Shown here: positions 1 to 7,875 of the stretch, one piece after another
Layout: every line of letters begins with the position of its first letter
Position numbering within the stretch: the first letter of the stretch is position 1
Assembly (NCBI RefSeq): GCF_003477705.1
Contig: NZ_QUDV01000005.1
Location: 62,001-126,000, forward strand
DNA length: 64,000 nucleotides
Origin: Dorea sp. AF36-15AT
Lineage (GTDB): Bacteria > Bacillota > Clostridia > Lachnospirales > Lachnospiraceae
Reading direction: 5' to 3'
Notes under the pieces: generated by a model
Told to the model about the DNA's origin: nothing
Seen by the model: only the letters and a program-made list of their open reading frames with translations
Database searches by the model: none
Translations under genes and position numbers: made by a program

Positions 1-1083
1 TATGGGACGATTAATTCTCATACGGCTATGCTTGCGCGGACGAAAGAGATTCCGTCAGTTATCGGCATCGGTGAGGCATTAAAAAAAGAATACGAGGGTA
101 AGATGGTCATTATTGATGGGTTTGAAGGCAAGGTATATATTGAGCCGGATCAGACGACAATGACCAAAATGCAGGAAAAGCAGAAGATGAATCAGCATAA
201 GGCTGAGACATTGGAGCGCCTAAAAGGCAAGGAGAATGTAACGCAGAGCGGACAGAAGATTGATGTCAGCGCTAATATTACCAGCAAAGAAGATATTGAG
301 AATGTGATTCGCAACGATGCCAATGGTGTTGGAATGTTTCGAAGTGAATTTATTTACATGGAATCCGGAAGCAGATTTCCGACGGAGGATCAGCAGTTCC
401 AAATCTATAAGCTTGCCGCAGAATCTATGGGAACCAAACGTGTAGTAATCCGTACAGCAGATATCGGCGGTGAAAAGGCAGTAGACTGTATGGAGATTCT
501 GGGAGAGAATAATCCGGTAATGGGGTATCGTGGTATCCGGGTGTCATTAGATAAGGAAGAGATGTTTAAGACACAGCTTCGAGCGATCCTTCGAGCATCG
601 GTCTATGGCAATTTGGCAATTATGTTTCCGATGATCAGTTCAATTGAAGAAGCGATTGCTGCAAAGAATGTACTTGAAAAGGTAAAGCGTGAACTTTACG
701 AAGAGAAGATTGCTTATGATGAGAATATCCAGGTGGGGGTAATGATTGAGACACCCGCAGCGGTTATGATCAGTGGAGAACTGGCAAGAGAGATGGATTT
801 CTTCAGTCTGGGAACGAATGATTTGACACAGTATACACTGGCAATGGATCGTACTAATCGGAGAATTGCAGGATATTATAATCCAAAGCATCCAGCCCTG
901 ATTAAGATGATTCGTATTGTGGCGAATAATGTACATCTGGAAGGCAAGCGGATTAGTATCTGTGGTGATTTGGCAGCAGATTTGTCCATGACGGAGCAGT
1001 TTATTAATATGGGTATTGATGAACTGTCAGTAGCACCCTCTCAGATTCTTGCACTTCGTAAACATATCCGTGAATTGAAATAG
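1..1083 (+). CDS. ptsI: Phosphoenolpyruvate-protein phosphotransferase (PTS enzyme I), 5' part missing
   Basis: Enzyme I takes phosphate from PEP and passes it to HPr, which feeds all PTS sugar uptake, including the glucose-type EII at 52815. The reading frame is open from base 1, so the start lies outside the window and about 360 residues are visible. The phosphorylated His is in the motif NSHTAM (His codon 19-21). It is followed by the PEP-binding barrel motifs GVGMFRSEF, MGYRGIR and SLGTNDLTQY, and by the catalytic Cys in ICGDLAAD, written EMAGD in many relatives. The C-terminus ends normally. A hairpin at 1113 closes the transcript, so ptsI is last in its unit, presumably behind ptsH to the left. 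Family identity is very clear. Confidence 0.96.
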   Translation, partial: YGTINSHTAMLARTKEIPSVIGIGEALKKEYEGKMVIIDGFEGKVYIEPDQTTMTKMQEKQKMNQHKAETLERLKGKENVTQSGQKIDVSANITSKEDIENVIRNDANGVGMFRSEFIYMESGSRFPTEDQQFQIYKLAAESMGTKRVVIRTADIGGEKAVDCMEILGENNPVMGYRGIRVSLDKEEMFKTQLRAILRASVYGNLAIMFPMISSIEEAIAAKNVLEKVKRELYEEKIAYDENIQVGVMIETPAAVMISGELAREMDFFSLGTNDLTQYTLAMDRTNRRIAGYYNPKHPALIKMIRIVANNVHLEGKRISICGDLAADLSMTEQFINMGIDELSVAPSQILALRKHIRELK

Positions 1084-1112
1084 TGCTTATAAATAGCAAT
1101 AAGGATAACTAA

Positions 1113-1147
1113 TGAACAGGTTCATTTACTTTATGGACCTGTTTTGT
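1113..1147 (+). terminator. Terminator after ptsI
   Basis: A 7-bp stem AACAGGT/ACCTGTT (1115-1121 with 1137-1143) is followed by a T-rich run. It lies 30 bases after the ptsI stop codon. The T run is interrupted, so strength is uncertain. Confidence 0.55.
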
Positions 1148-1202
1148 TATGCTAAATATATCTTATTTTTTGAACATGAGTGAGAGAAAAAGGAGGAGAC
1201 AC

Positions 1203-2585
1203 ATGTTAGAAAAATTTTTCAAATTAAGTGAGAACGGTACGGATGTCAGAACTGAGATCGTTGCCGGTATTACAACATTCATGACAATGGCGTATATCCT
1301 AGCTGTCAATCCAAATGTCCTGTCGGCTACAGGTATGGATCACGGTGCTGTATTTACTGCAACTGCACTGGCATCTCTGATTGGTACACTGTTGATGGCA
1401 CTGCTTGCAAATTATCCGTTTGCACTGGCTCCTGGTATGGGACTGAATGCATATTTTGCATACACAGTTGTACTGGGAATGGGCTATACATGGCAAATAG
1501 CTCTGACAGCCGTATTCGTAGAGGGTATTGTGTTTATTGTCTTATCCCTTACCAATGTGCGTGAGCAGATTTTTAATGCGATTCCAATGAATCTGAAGTC
1601 AGCCGTAAGTGTGGGTATTGGTTTGTTTATTGCATTTATCGGACTTCAGAATGCACACATTGTAATCGGTGGAGCAACTTTAGTAGAGCTGTTTTCACTG
1701 GATGGGTATAACTCATCAACAGGTCTGGAGGCAACTGCTTCTGATGTTGGTATTACGGTACTTCTTGCAATTATCGGTGTTGTGATCACTGGTATTCTGG
1801 TAATCAAAAATGTAAAGGGTAATATCCTGTGGGGTATCTTGATCACATGGCTTCTTGGCATTATCTGCCAGTTTACAGGTCTATATGTACCGAACCCGGA
1901 TGTCAGCTGTTACAGTTTACTGCCAGATTTCAGCAACGGACTTTCTATCCCAAGTCTTGCACCGATTTTTGGCAAACTCCAGTTTGACGGTATATTTACA
2001 TTGGACTTTGCAGTGGTTGTCTTTGCATTCCTGTTTGTAGATATGTTTGATACGATTGGAACGCTTATCGGGGTATCTTCTAAAGCTAATATGCTGGATG
2101 AAGAAGGTAAGCTTCCACAGATCAAGGGAGCACTCCTTGCAGATGCAATCGCAACAACTGCAGGAGCTGTACTTGGTACATCTACAACTACAACATTCGT
2201 GGAGAGTGCTTCTGGTGTAACAGAAGGTGGTAGAACAGGACTTACTGCGGTTACAACAGCAATCCTTTTCGGATTGTCACTGTTCCTGTCACCAATTTTC
2301 CTTGCAATTCCATCATTTGCAACAGCACCGGCTCTGATCATCGTAGGATTCTACATGCTGACCAATGTTGTTAATATTGATTTTAATGATATTGCAGAAG
2401 CAATTCCTTGCTATATCTGTATTCTGGCAATGCCGTTCTTCTACAGTATTTCAGAAGGTATCTCTATGGGAGTTATCTCATATGTAGCATTGAATTTGAT
2501 TACCGGAAAGGTAAAAGATAAAAAGATCAGCGGTCTGATGTATGTACTGGCTGTACTGTTTATTCTGAAATATATCTTCCTGTAA
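1203..2585 (+). CDS. NCS2 family purine/xanthine permease (AzgA/PbuG-like)
   Basis: A 460-residue multi-pass membrane protein that imports a purine base such as guanine, hypoxanthine or adenine, probably with protons. The N-terminus ERAGxxT-like stretch (NGTDVRTEIVAGITTFMTMA), the GLNAYFAY loop and TSTTTTFVESASGVTEGGRTGL are typical of the AzgA-type branch of NCS2. The start at 1203 was chosen over an upstream ATG at 1149 because AAGGAGGAG ends 5 bases before it and the extra 18 residues are charged and not conserved in type. The gene stands alone between two terminators. No purine riboswitch is visible in the roughly 120-base leader, which is unusual because such permeases often carry one in Firmicutes. 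Confidence 0.9.
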   Translation: MLEKFFKLSENGTDVRTEIVAGITTFMTMAYILAVNPNVLSATGMDHGAVFTATALASLIGTLLMALLANYPFALAPGMGLNAYFAYTVVLGMGYTWQIALTAVFVEGIVFIVLSLTNVREQIFNAIPMNLKSAVSVGIGLFIAFIGLQNAHIVIGGATLVELFSLDGYNSSTGLEATASDVGITVLLAIIGVVITGILVIKNVKGNILWGILITWLLGIICQFTGLYVPNPDVSCYSLLPDFSNGLSIPSLAPIFGKLQFDGIFTLDFAVVVFAFLFVDMFDTIGTLIGVSSKANMLDEEGKLPQIKGALLADAIATTAGAVLGTSTTTTFVESASGVTEGGRTGLTAVTTAILFGLSLFLSPIFLAIPSFATAPALIIVGFYMLTNVVNIDFNDIAEAIPCYICILAMPFFYSISEGISMGVISYVALNLITGKVKDKKISGLMYVLAVLFILKYIFL

Positions 2586-2611
2586 GAAATAAAGAAAGCG
2601 AAGATAATTAT

Positions 2612-2660
2612 AAGAGCATCCTGAATCGTGCTTGTGCGATAAAGGATGCTCTTTAATTTT
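2612..2660 (+). terminator. Terminator after the purine permease
   Basis: Perfect 10-bp stem AAGAGCATCC/GGATGCTCTT (2612-2621 with 2644-2653) followed by TAATTTTT. It separates the permease from the convergent folate gene. Confidence 0.85.
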
Positions 2661-2711
2661 TGGTATTACGGATGGGGGAGCCCGCATAGGATCAGAATTT
2701 TGACGACCGTT

Positions 2712-3284
2712 TTAGCGATAGATGGTATTTTCCGTAATCAGGATAGACACAGATTGATCATGTTCTTCACAGCTGACTTCGTCAAGTAGTAGCTGTTCTC
2801 TGCAGAGTGCCGCGGATGGAGCAGTAAGTTTAGCAAGTGTCCGGTCATAATACCCGCCACCATGTCCAAGCCGTCGTTTTTTGCGGTCGCATGAGAGGCA
2901 GGGAACGATAGCAAAGTCAATGTCAGCCAGATTTACCAGTGGACAGTGCTTAGCTGGTTCTGGAATGTTATAGAGTCCGGGAATCAGATCGTTAAATGAT
3001 GTGATTTCATAAGGTTCCATGATACCTTTGTCAATGCAGCGCGGAACAGCAGTGCGTTTGCCGTCAGCCCAGGCTTGTTTAAGTAGTCTGCGTGTGTCCA
3101 CTTCTTTTTTGACACTGACATAGCAGAAGATCATGGATGCATTCTGGTATTCTGGAAGAGTAATGATGGATTGGAAAATGTGCTGATCGGAGGAGTAACA
3201 ATAAGTGAGTGTCGATTGTTGGAGGCGATTGCGTATCTCATTGCGCTGCGTTTTTTTATCACTAATATAGTTATTCATATTCAT
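2712..3284 (-). CDS. 5-formyltetrahydrofolate cyclo-ligase
   Basis: Converts 5-formyl-THF plus ATP to 5,10-methenyl-THF, returning the storage folate to one-carbon metabolism in the cytoplasm. The 190-residue protein has the family's nucleotide/folate motifs: an N-terminal RNEIRNRL basic helix, PEPAKHCP, the CLSCDRKKRRLGHGGGYYD block (glycine-rich loop near residue 150) and the C-terminal HDQSVSILITE. Length is usual for the family. The start is placed at the ATG at 3284, or six bases further in, because AAAGGCAGGAA precedes both; a longer upstream frame contains only a hydrophobic non-homologous stretch. It is divergent from the Suf genes, with about 140 bases of shared promoter DNA. Confidence 0.88.
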   Translation of the reverse strand: MNMNNYISDKKTQRNEIRNRLQQSTLTYCYSSDQHIFQSIITLPEYQNASMIFCYVSVKKEVDTRRLLKQAWADGKRTAVPRCIDKGIMEPYEITSFNDLIPGLYNIPEPAKHCPLVNLADIDFAIVPCLSCDRKKRRLGHGGGYYDRTLAKLTAPSAALCREQLLLDEVSCEEHDQSVSILITENTIYR

Positions 3285-3359
3285 TTCCTGCCTTTCTGCT
3301 AATAGTATCTGGAGAAATATAAAAAATGTCAAGAGAATTTGCCAGTTGTGGGGTGTAAG

Positions 3360-3388
3360 TTGACAGATTCTTCCAGATAGAGTACAGT
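3360..3388 (+). promoter_or_regulatory. Sigma-A type promoter for the sufC-sufB pair
   Basis: TTGACA (3360-3365), 17-base spacer, TACAGT (3383-3388). It is the only good sigma-A match between the divergent folate and Suf genes. No IscR/RirA-like operator was recognised. Confidence 0.5.
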
Positions 3389-3426
3389 TCAAAGTGGAAC
3401 AAATAATACAGATGAGGTGACAGACT

Positions 3427-4164
3427 ATGTTAAAAGTAGACAACCTTACATTTGAAGTAAATGAAGAGGGTAAAAAACGCTGTCTGGTGGATCATATCAG
3501 TTTTCAGGTAGAAGATGGAGAGATGCTTGTTATAACTGGACCTAATGGCGGCGGCAAGTCAACGCTAGCTAAAGTGCTGGCAGGAATTGAAAAGGCAGAT
3601 AGCGGAGAGGTTTTTCTGGATCAGGAGAATATAACAGAGTATGATATTGATCATCGTGCAAATGCAGGAATTGGTTATGCATTCCAGCAGCCGCCGAGAT
3701 TTAAGGGTATGACTGTGAAGCGTATGCTGTCTCTTGCGGCAGGAAAGGAACTGACAGAAGAAGAAAGCTGCAGACTTCTGTCTTCTGTAGGTCTATGCTC
3801 GGCAGACTACATGAACCGTCAGATGGATGGTACATTGTCCGGTGGAGAAATGAAACGTCTGGAGATTGCAACTGTGCTTGCTAAGGCACATAAAGTCAGC
3901 ATTTTTGATGAACCGGAAGCAGGAATTGATTTGTGGAGTTTTTCGATGTTGATCAAACGTTTTGAAGAGATCCATCAGGAAAAGAAAGAATGTCTGATTT
4001 TGATTTCGCACCAGGAGAGAATTATCCGAATGGCAGATAAGATTATGGTGATTGAAGATGGAAAAGTAAAGCAGTTTGGTAAGAGCGAAGATGTTCTTCC
4101 AAGCCTGTTTCAGCAGGAAAAATGTCAGAAATGCGTAACAGGTATGGAAGGAGGTGCTTGCTAA
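3427..4164 (+). CDS. sufC: SufC-like Fe-S cluster assembly ATPase
   Basis: ABC-type ATPase that powers the SufB-family scaffold on which Fe-S clusters are built. Walker A GPNGGGKST (residues 38-46), Q-loop in FQQPP, signature LSGGE (137-141) and Walker B with catalytic Glu, IFDEPEAGID (159-168), are all intact. The PEAGID after Walker B is the usual SufC form. The stop codon overlaps the start of the next gene (TAATG at 4162-4166), so translation is coupled. A CxxC (EKCQKC) lies near the C-terminus. No sufS, sufU or sufD is nearby. The pair therefore resembles the minimal two-component (SufBC/SMS) arrangement known in many anaerobes. Confidence 0.9.
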   Translation: MLKVDNLTFEVNEEGKKRCLVDHISFQVEDGEMLVITGPNGGGKSTLAKVLAGIEKADSGEVFLDQENITEYDIDHRANAGIGYAFQQPPRFKGMTVKRMLSLAAGKELTEEESCRLLSSVGLCSADYMNRQMDGTLSGGEMKRLEIATVLAKAHKVSIFDEPEAGIDLWSFSMLIKRFEEIHQEKKECLILISHQERIIRMADKIMVIEDGKVKQFGKSEDVLPSLFQQEKCQKCVTGMEGGAC

Positions 4165-5087
4165 TGGTACAGTTAGATGCAACGACACAGGAAGTATTGA
4201 ATCGGATCAGTGAAGAATTTGCACAGAAGGGTGCTTATAATCTCCGACAGAATGGAGTCGCATTGTGTCATGGAGACAGTGAGCATATCAAGATTCGTAA
4301 GAAAGAGGACAAACCGGGGATTGATATTCTGATCGATGGAGATACCAAAGGAGAAAGGGTATTTATTCCTGTTGTGGTCAGTGTATCGGGAATGACAGAC
4401 CTGGTCTACAATGATTTCTATGTGGCAGACGGCGCAGATGTAACGATCGTGGCGGGCTGTGGCATTCATAACAGTGGCTGCAATGAAAGCCGTCATGATG
4501 GCATTCATACCTTTCATATTGGAGAAAATGCAAATGTAAAATATGAGGAGAAGCATTATGGAGAAGGTAATGGTACTGGAAGTCGTGTGCTGAATCCTGT
4601 GACAAATATTGAGGTTGGCCGGAATTCGGTATTTACTATGGACACTGCACAGATTAAAGGTGTGGACTCTACTGTGCGTGAGACGAATGTTGAACTGGCG
4701 GAGGGTGCAAAACTCTATGTATTGGAGAAGCTGATGACAGACGGAGAACAGAAGGCAGAATCTAATATTGAGGTGTGTCTGGAGGGTAGCGGCTCATCAG
4801 CACAGATCGTATCACGCTCCGTCTGTAAGGGGCATTCTCTACAGACATTCCATCCAAAAGCTGTGGGAAGAAATAAATGCCATGCACATATTCAGTGTGA
4901 TTCCATCATTATGGACCAGGCGCATGTAGGATCTATTCCTGAGATTCAGGCAGAGCATGTGGATGCGGCAATTATACATGAGGCTGCGATTGGCAGAATT
5001 AATGATGAACAGCTCTTGAAGCTCCGTACATTAGGAATGACAGAAGCGGAAGCGGAAAATGTAATTATCGAGAATTTCCTGAGTTAG
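4164..5087 (+). CDS. SufB/SufD family Fe-S cluster scaffold
   Basis: Partner of the preceding ATPase; forms the beta-helical scaffold for Fe-S assembly. The 307-residue protein is shorter than classical SufB (about 470) because it lacks most of the N-terminal domain. It keeps the beta-helix core (repeated short strands from about residue 60) and the C-terminal motifs NKCHAHIQCD, HVGSIPEIQ and IHEAAIGRIN, where SufB has its conserved Cys/His region. Start at 4164: GGAAGGAGGTG precedes an ATG overlapping the sufC stop. It is the only SufB/D-type gene here, so it likely works as a homodimer with SufC. Whether it should be called SufB or SufD cannot be settled from the sequence alone. Confidence 0.85.
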   Translation: MVQLDATTQEVLNRISEEFAQKGAYNLRQNGVALCHGDSEHIKIRKKEDKPGIDILIDGDTKGERVFIPVVVSVSGMTDLVYNDFYVADGADVTIVAGCGIHNSGCNESRHDGIHTFHIGENANVKYEEKHYGEGNGTGSRVLNPVTNIEVGRNSVFTMDTAQIKGVDSTVRETNVELAEGAKLYVLEKLMTDGEQKAESNIEVCLEGSGSSAQIVSRSVCKGHSLQTFHPKAVGRNKCHAHIQCDSIIMDQAHVGSIPEIQAEHVDAAIIHEAAIGRINDEQLLKLRTLGMTEAEAENVIIENFLS

Positions 5088-5097
5088 GTATATGCAG

Positions 5098-5134
5098 AAA
5101 AGCTTTGTCTTAAAAGGACAGAGCTTTTGTGTTA
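5098..5134 (+). terminator. Terminator after the Suf pair
   Basis: Perfect 12-bp stem AAAAGCTTTGTC/GACAGAGCTTTT apart from one wobble (5098-5109 with 5117-5128), followed by TGTGTTAT. It lies 10 bases after the stop. Confidence 0.75.
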
Positions 5135-5217
5135 TATAAGGGTTCGTCATGCAGAAAAGCACAAATGATAAGAATCAGCATATGGTAAACGAGAAGTTTA
5201 TTTTACGGGAGGTTCTT

Positions 5218-6264
5218 ATGAAAAAGAAATTGCTTTCTTTGTTGTTGGCATCAGCGATGGTGGTTAGCATGGTATGTGCCTGTGGTTCTGATAAATCTTC
5301 GGAGCTCAGTCAGACAGTAAAAGATACAAAAGAAACAGAAGAGAAGAAATTAGTGTCTGTAACGTTGAATGAGGTGGCACATTCTATCTTTTATGCTCCG
5401 ATGTATGTGGCGATTGAAGAAGGATATTTTGAGGATGAAGGCATTGACCTGACGCTGATTACTGGCTTTGGAGCTGACAAGACGATGACTGCAGTAATCT
5501 CCGGGGAAGCAGATATCGGTTTTATGGGTTCGGAGGCGTCCATTTATACCTACAATGAGGGTGCGAAAGATTATGTGGTGAATTTTGCACAGCTTACTCA
5601 GCGGGCCGGTAATTTCCTTGTGGCACGAGACAATGAACCAGATTTTAAATGGGAAGACCTGAAAGGTAAGGATGTAATCGGTGGCAGAAAAGGTGGTATG
5701 CCGGAAATGGTATTTGAGTATATTCTGCGTCAGAATGGCATTGAACCATCGAAAGTAAATATTGATCAGAGCATCGATTTTGGATCTACTGCAGCAGCAT
5801 TTGCGGGGGATCAGTCAAAATATGATTATACGGTGGAATTTGAACCAAGTGCGACTGCATTGGAGACGGAGGGCAAGGGCTATGTAGTAGCATCACTTGG
5901 TACGGATAGCGGCTATGTGCCATACACTGCATTTTCAGCGAAGAAGAGCTATTTGGATCAGAATCCGGAAGTGATTCAGGGGTTTGTAAATGCACTTCAA
6001 AAGGGCATGGATTATGTGCAGGCTCATTCACCGGAAGAGATTGCAAAGGTGATCGCACCACAGTTTGATGAGACAGATTTGGAGACAATTACAAAGATTG
6101 TGACCAGATATTATGAGCAGGATACCTGGAAAGCAGATCTGGTCTTTGAAGAAGACAGCTTTGATCTGCTACAGGATATTCTGGAAGATGCAGGCGAACT
6201 GACTGAACGTGCACCTTACAAAGATCTTGTGACCACAGAATTTGCCGAGAAAGCAATACAGTAA
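5218..6264 (+). CDS. ABC transporter substrate-binding lipoprotein, NMT1/SsuA type
   Basis: Extracytoplasmic solute receptor anchored by a lipid. Residues 1-21 form a signal peptide and Cys22 in VCAC fits a lipobox. The mature part has the NMT1/SsuA-like fold motifs: APMYVAIEEGYFEDEGIDLTL, SGEADIGFMGSEA, then GRKGGMPEMVFEYILRQNG. The family binds pyrimidine precursors (ThiY), riboflavin precursors or sulfonates. The ligand here cannot be read from the sequence. Start at ATG 5218, preceded by GGGAGGTTCTT; an upstream in-frame ATG at 5149 would place 23 residues ahead of the signal peptide. There is no permease or ATPase gene beside it. It is bounded by terminators on both sides, so it is an orphan receptor. 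Confidence 0.85.
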   Translation: MKKKLLSLLLASAMVVSMVCACGSDKSSELSQTVKDTKETEEKKLVSVTLNEVAHSIFYAPMYVAIEEGYFEDEGIDLTLITGFGADKTMTAVISGEADIGFMGSEASIYTYNEGAKDYVVNFAQLTQRAGNFLVARDNEPDFKWEDLKGKDVIGGRKGGMPEMVFEYILRQNGIEPSKVNIDQSIDFGSTAAAFAGDQSKYDYTVEFEPSATALETEGKGYVVASLGTDSGYVPYTAFSAKKSYLDQNPEVIQGFVNALQKGMDYVQAHSPEEIAKVIAPQFDETDLETITKIVTRYYEQDTWKADLVFEEDSFDLLQDILEDAGELTERAPYKDLVTTEFAEKAIQ

Positions 6265-6290
6265 TAGACTGAAAAAGAACTATAGCATAC

Positions 6291-6320
6291 AAAAGGCGGA
6301 TGTCAGGAGTCCGCCTTTTT
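6291..6320. terminator. Bidirectional terminator
   Basis: AAAAGGCGGA/TCCGCCTTTT (6291-6300 with 6310-6319) flanked by A and T runs. It ends the lipoprotein transcript and overlaps the 3' end of the convergent small gene. Confidence 0.85.
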
Positions 6321-6560
6321 CCTGTGGTGAGTAGATTTCATGACTGGTGGCTGATAGTGATAGACGTCTTCGTAGGATTCCAGTTCTGCTTTGCTCTGTG
6401 GAGCAGAAGGAATTAATCCGGTGCAGTCCTGCGTAGATGCAGAATTGGCGAGATAATCATAGGAATCAATGATTTTCTGATTGTGCATTTGACCGGACTT
6501 CTGGTCAGATGAAATGGAGTGAGTAGATTTGGTGATGTTCGATTTGGTATGTGGCTTCAT
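6303..6560 (-). CDS. Small hypothetical hydrophilic protein (85 aa)
   Basis: Not recognised. It is believed real because a perfect CCAGGAGGTC ribosome binding site lies 7 bases before the ATG and the gene ends inside a bidirectional terminator. The protein is hydrophilic, rich in Ser, His, Lys and Gln, with no signal peptide or membrane segment. The centre, KIIDSYDYLANSASTQDCTG followed by LIPSAP, looks like a folded or binding segment, while both ends (MKPHTKSN and STHHRKKADS) look disordered. It is convergent to the lipoprotein gene and stands alone. Any function would be a guess. Confidence 0.6.
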   Translation of the reverse strand: MKPHTKSNITKSTHSISSDQKSGQMHNQKIIDSYDYLANSASTQDCTGLIPSAPQSKAELESYEDVYHYQPPVMKSTHHRKKADS

Positions 6561-6777
6561 AATAAGACCTCCTGGTTTTCTGAATTGAAAGTATGTTTAG
6601 TATGTGTCGGGAAAACATTTTCTATGTTATACTGAATGAAGAAAATGTAATATCAGAGAAAGAAAGGTATAAACATAAGTATATTCTGGCTTTTTATAAG
6701 GATAACTATGGACTTTACAAATTTAGTGTGCTAAAATGTAATAGTCATGAAGTCTGATATGAAGGAGATAATTATTT

Positions 6778-7095
6778 ATGAGTAAGAAGATCAGAACCGA
6801 AGCGGTAGACTATCTCTTTAAGGCAATCTTAAGCCTGCAGGATAAAGAAGAGTGTTATATATTTTTTGAAGACATCTGTACGATTAATGAGTTATTATCA
6901 TTGTCGCAGAGATTTGAAGTGGCGAAGATGCTGAGAGAGCAGAAGACATATCTGGAGATTGCAGACAAGACCGGTGCATCGACCGCAACGATCAGCCGCG
7001 TAAATCGATCGCTGAATTATGGCAATGACGGATATGACATGGTATTTGAGCGAATTAATAAAGAGAATGAAAAAGAAGAAGGAGACGGCGAATAA
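6778..7095 (+). CDS. YerC/YecD family TrpR-related DNA-binding protein
   Basis: A 105-residue TrpR-superfamily regulator found across Firmicutes (YerC in Bacillus). The TrpR-like helical core spans about residues 8-95: FFEDICTINELLSLSQRFEVAKML, then the helix-turn-helix TYLEIADKTGASTATISRVNRSL (about 62-84). The acidic tail KENEKEEGDGE is outside the domain. In TrpR this fold binds operator DNA with a small ligand; the ligand and targets of YerC proteins are not established to my knowledge. RBS GAAGGAG lies before the ATG. The gene stands alone, with a hairpin directly at its stop codon. Confidence 0.85.
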   Translation: MSKKIRTEAVDYLFKAILSLQDKEECYIFFEDICTINELLSLSQRFEVAKMLREQKTYLEIADKTGASTATISRVNRSLNYGNDGYDMVFERINKENEKEEGDGE

Positions 7096-7117
7096 GCTGT
7101 CTCCTTTGTATAAGTGC

Positions 7118-7152
7118 GGATGTCAGAGAATACTTCTGGCATCCTATTTTTT
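7118..7152 (+). terminator. Terminator between yerC-like gene and DUF1836 gene
   Basis: Stem GGATGtCAGA/TCTGgCATCC (7118-7127 with 7135-7145) is followed by TATTTTTTATTTTT. A second hairpin, GGAGACGGC/GCTGTCTCC (7081-7089 with 7096-7104), overlaps the yerC-like stop codon. Confidence 0.65.
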
Positions 7153-7752
7153 ATTTTTATGTGTCGGCTCCGGCATCTGGTCGATGAGTTTTTCGATTAC
7201 CTGTTTTTTTACGTAGACATCGAAAGCCAGGCTGCAGATAAATGAATAGAGTTGCAGATCTTTCTGTTCGCTTTCCGGCATATTGGTAAATGTCTCCAGT
7301 GAATCACGGTATTTTCTTGCGATATCTTTGGCTGTGACATCAATCCTGTTTTTCTCAAATTCGCATACTTCTTTGTATATATCGGTCATGGAGAGACCTT
7401 CATCATTTCCGAAATATTTCTCCGTCATCGGTGCAAATAAGGTCTCTATATCTTTAATTGATAGAAGATTCTTAAAGTAGTAAATAAATATGAGCATCAG
7501 CATGTGCTCGCGAGTATACTTTTTCTTAACCGGGGGCGGAAGCAGATTATTCTTCGCATAGTTATTGATCATCGTCTTGGTCAGAATCTTGTCATTAGGG
7601 TAACGTTTGGTACGTTCCAGACCCTCTTCCATAAATGTAGTAACCTGATCCATATACAGGTCAATATTCGGAATATCTTCCGGTTTAATATAATCAATTC
7701 TGGAAATGCTGTTCAGAATGCTGTTCAGCATATCTTTTTTATCAATCGTCAT
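7144..7752 (-). CDS. DUF1836 domain-containing protein
   Basis: A protein of about 202 residues matching the DUF1836 family, which is widespread in Clostridia and has no assigned role. The domain fills most of the protein: TKTMINNYAKNNLLPPP is a MerR-like HTH segment near residues 60-76, followed by helical KKKYTREHMLMLIFIYYFKN, which resembles the linker of MerR-type winged HTH proteins. DNA binding is thus an inference from that similarity. Start at ATG 7752 because GAGGTG precedes it by 6 bases; a GTG three codons upstream falls inside that Shine-Dalgarno. It is divergent from the glycogen branching enzyme gene with only about 120 bases between. Confidence 0.8.
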   Translation of the reverse strand: MTIDKKDMLNSILNSISRIDYIKPEDIPNIDLYMDQVTTFMEEGLERTKRYPNDKILTKTMINNYAKNNLLPPPVKKKYTREHMLMLIFIYYFKNLLSIKDIETLFAPMTEKYFGNDEGLSMTDIYKEVCEFEKNRIDVTAKDIARKYRDSLETFTNMPESEQKDLQLYSFICSLAFDVYVKKQVIEKLIDQMPEPTHKNKK

Positions 7753-7875
7753 TATAATCACCTCAATATGGATATTATATAGTATCGAAAACCATATGAC
7801 AAGCGAAATTTTGTTTATCGTCCGATGAAACCAGACACAGACACGGAAATATATAAATTAGACACAGGTGAAGAA

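Noticed and set aside
1084..1202. Possible purine riboswitch before the NCS2 permease
   Set aside because: Only a short terminator hairpin fits; the three-way junction and conserved loop bases of a purine aptamer are not there.
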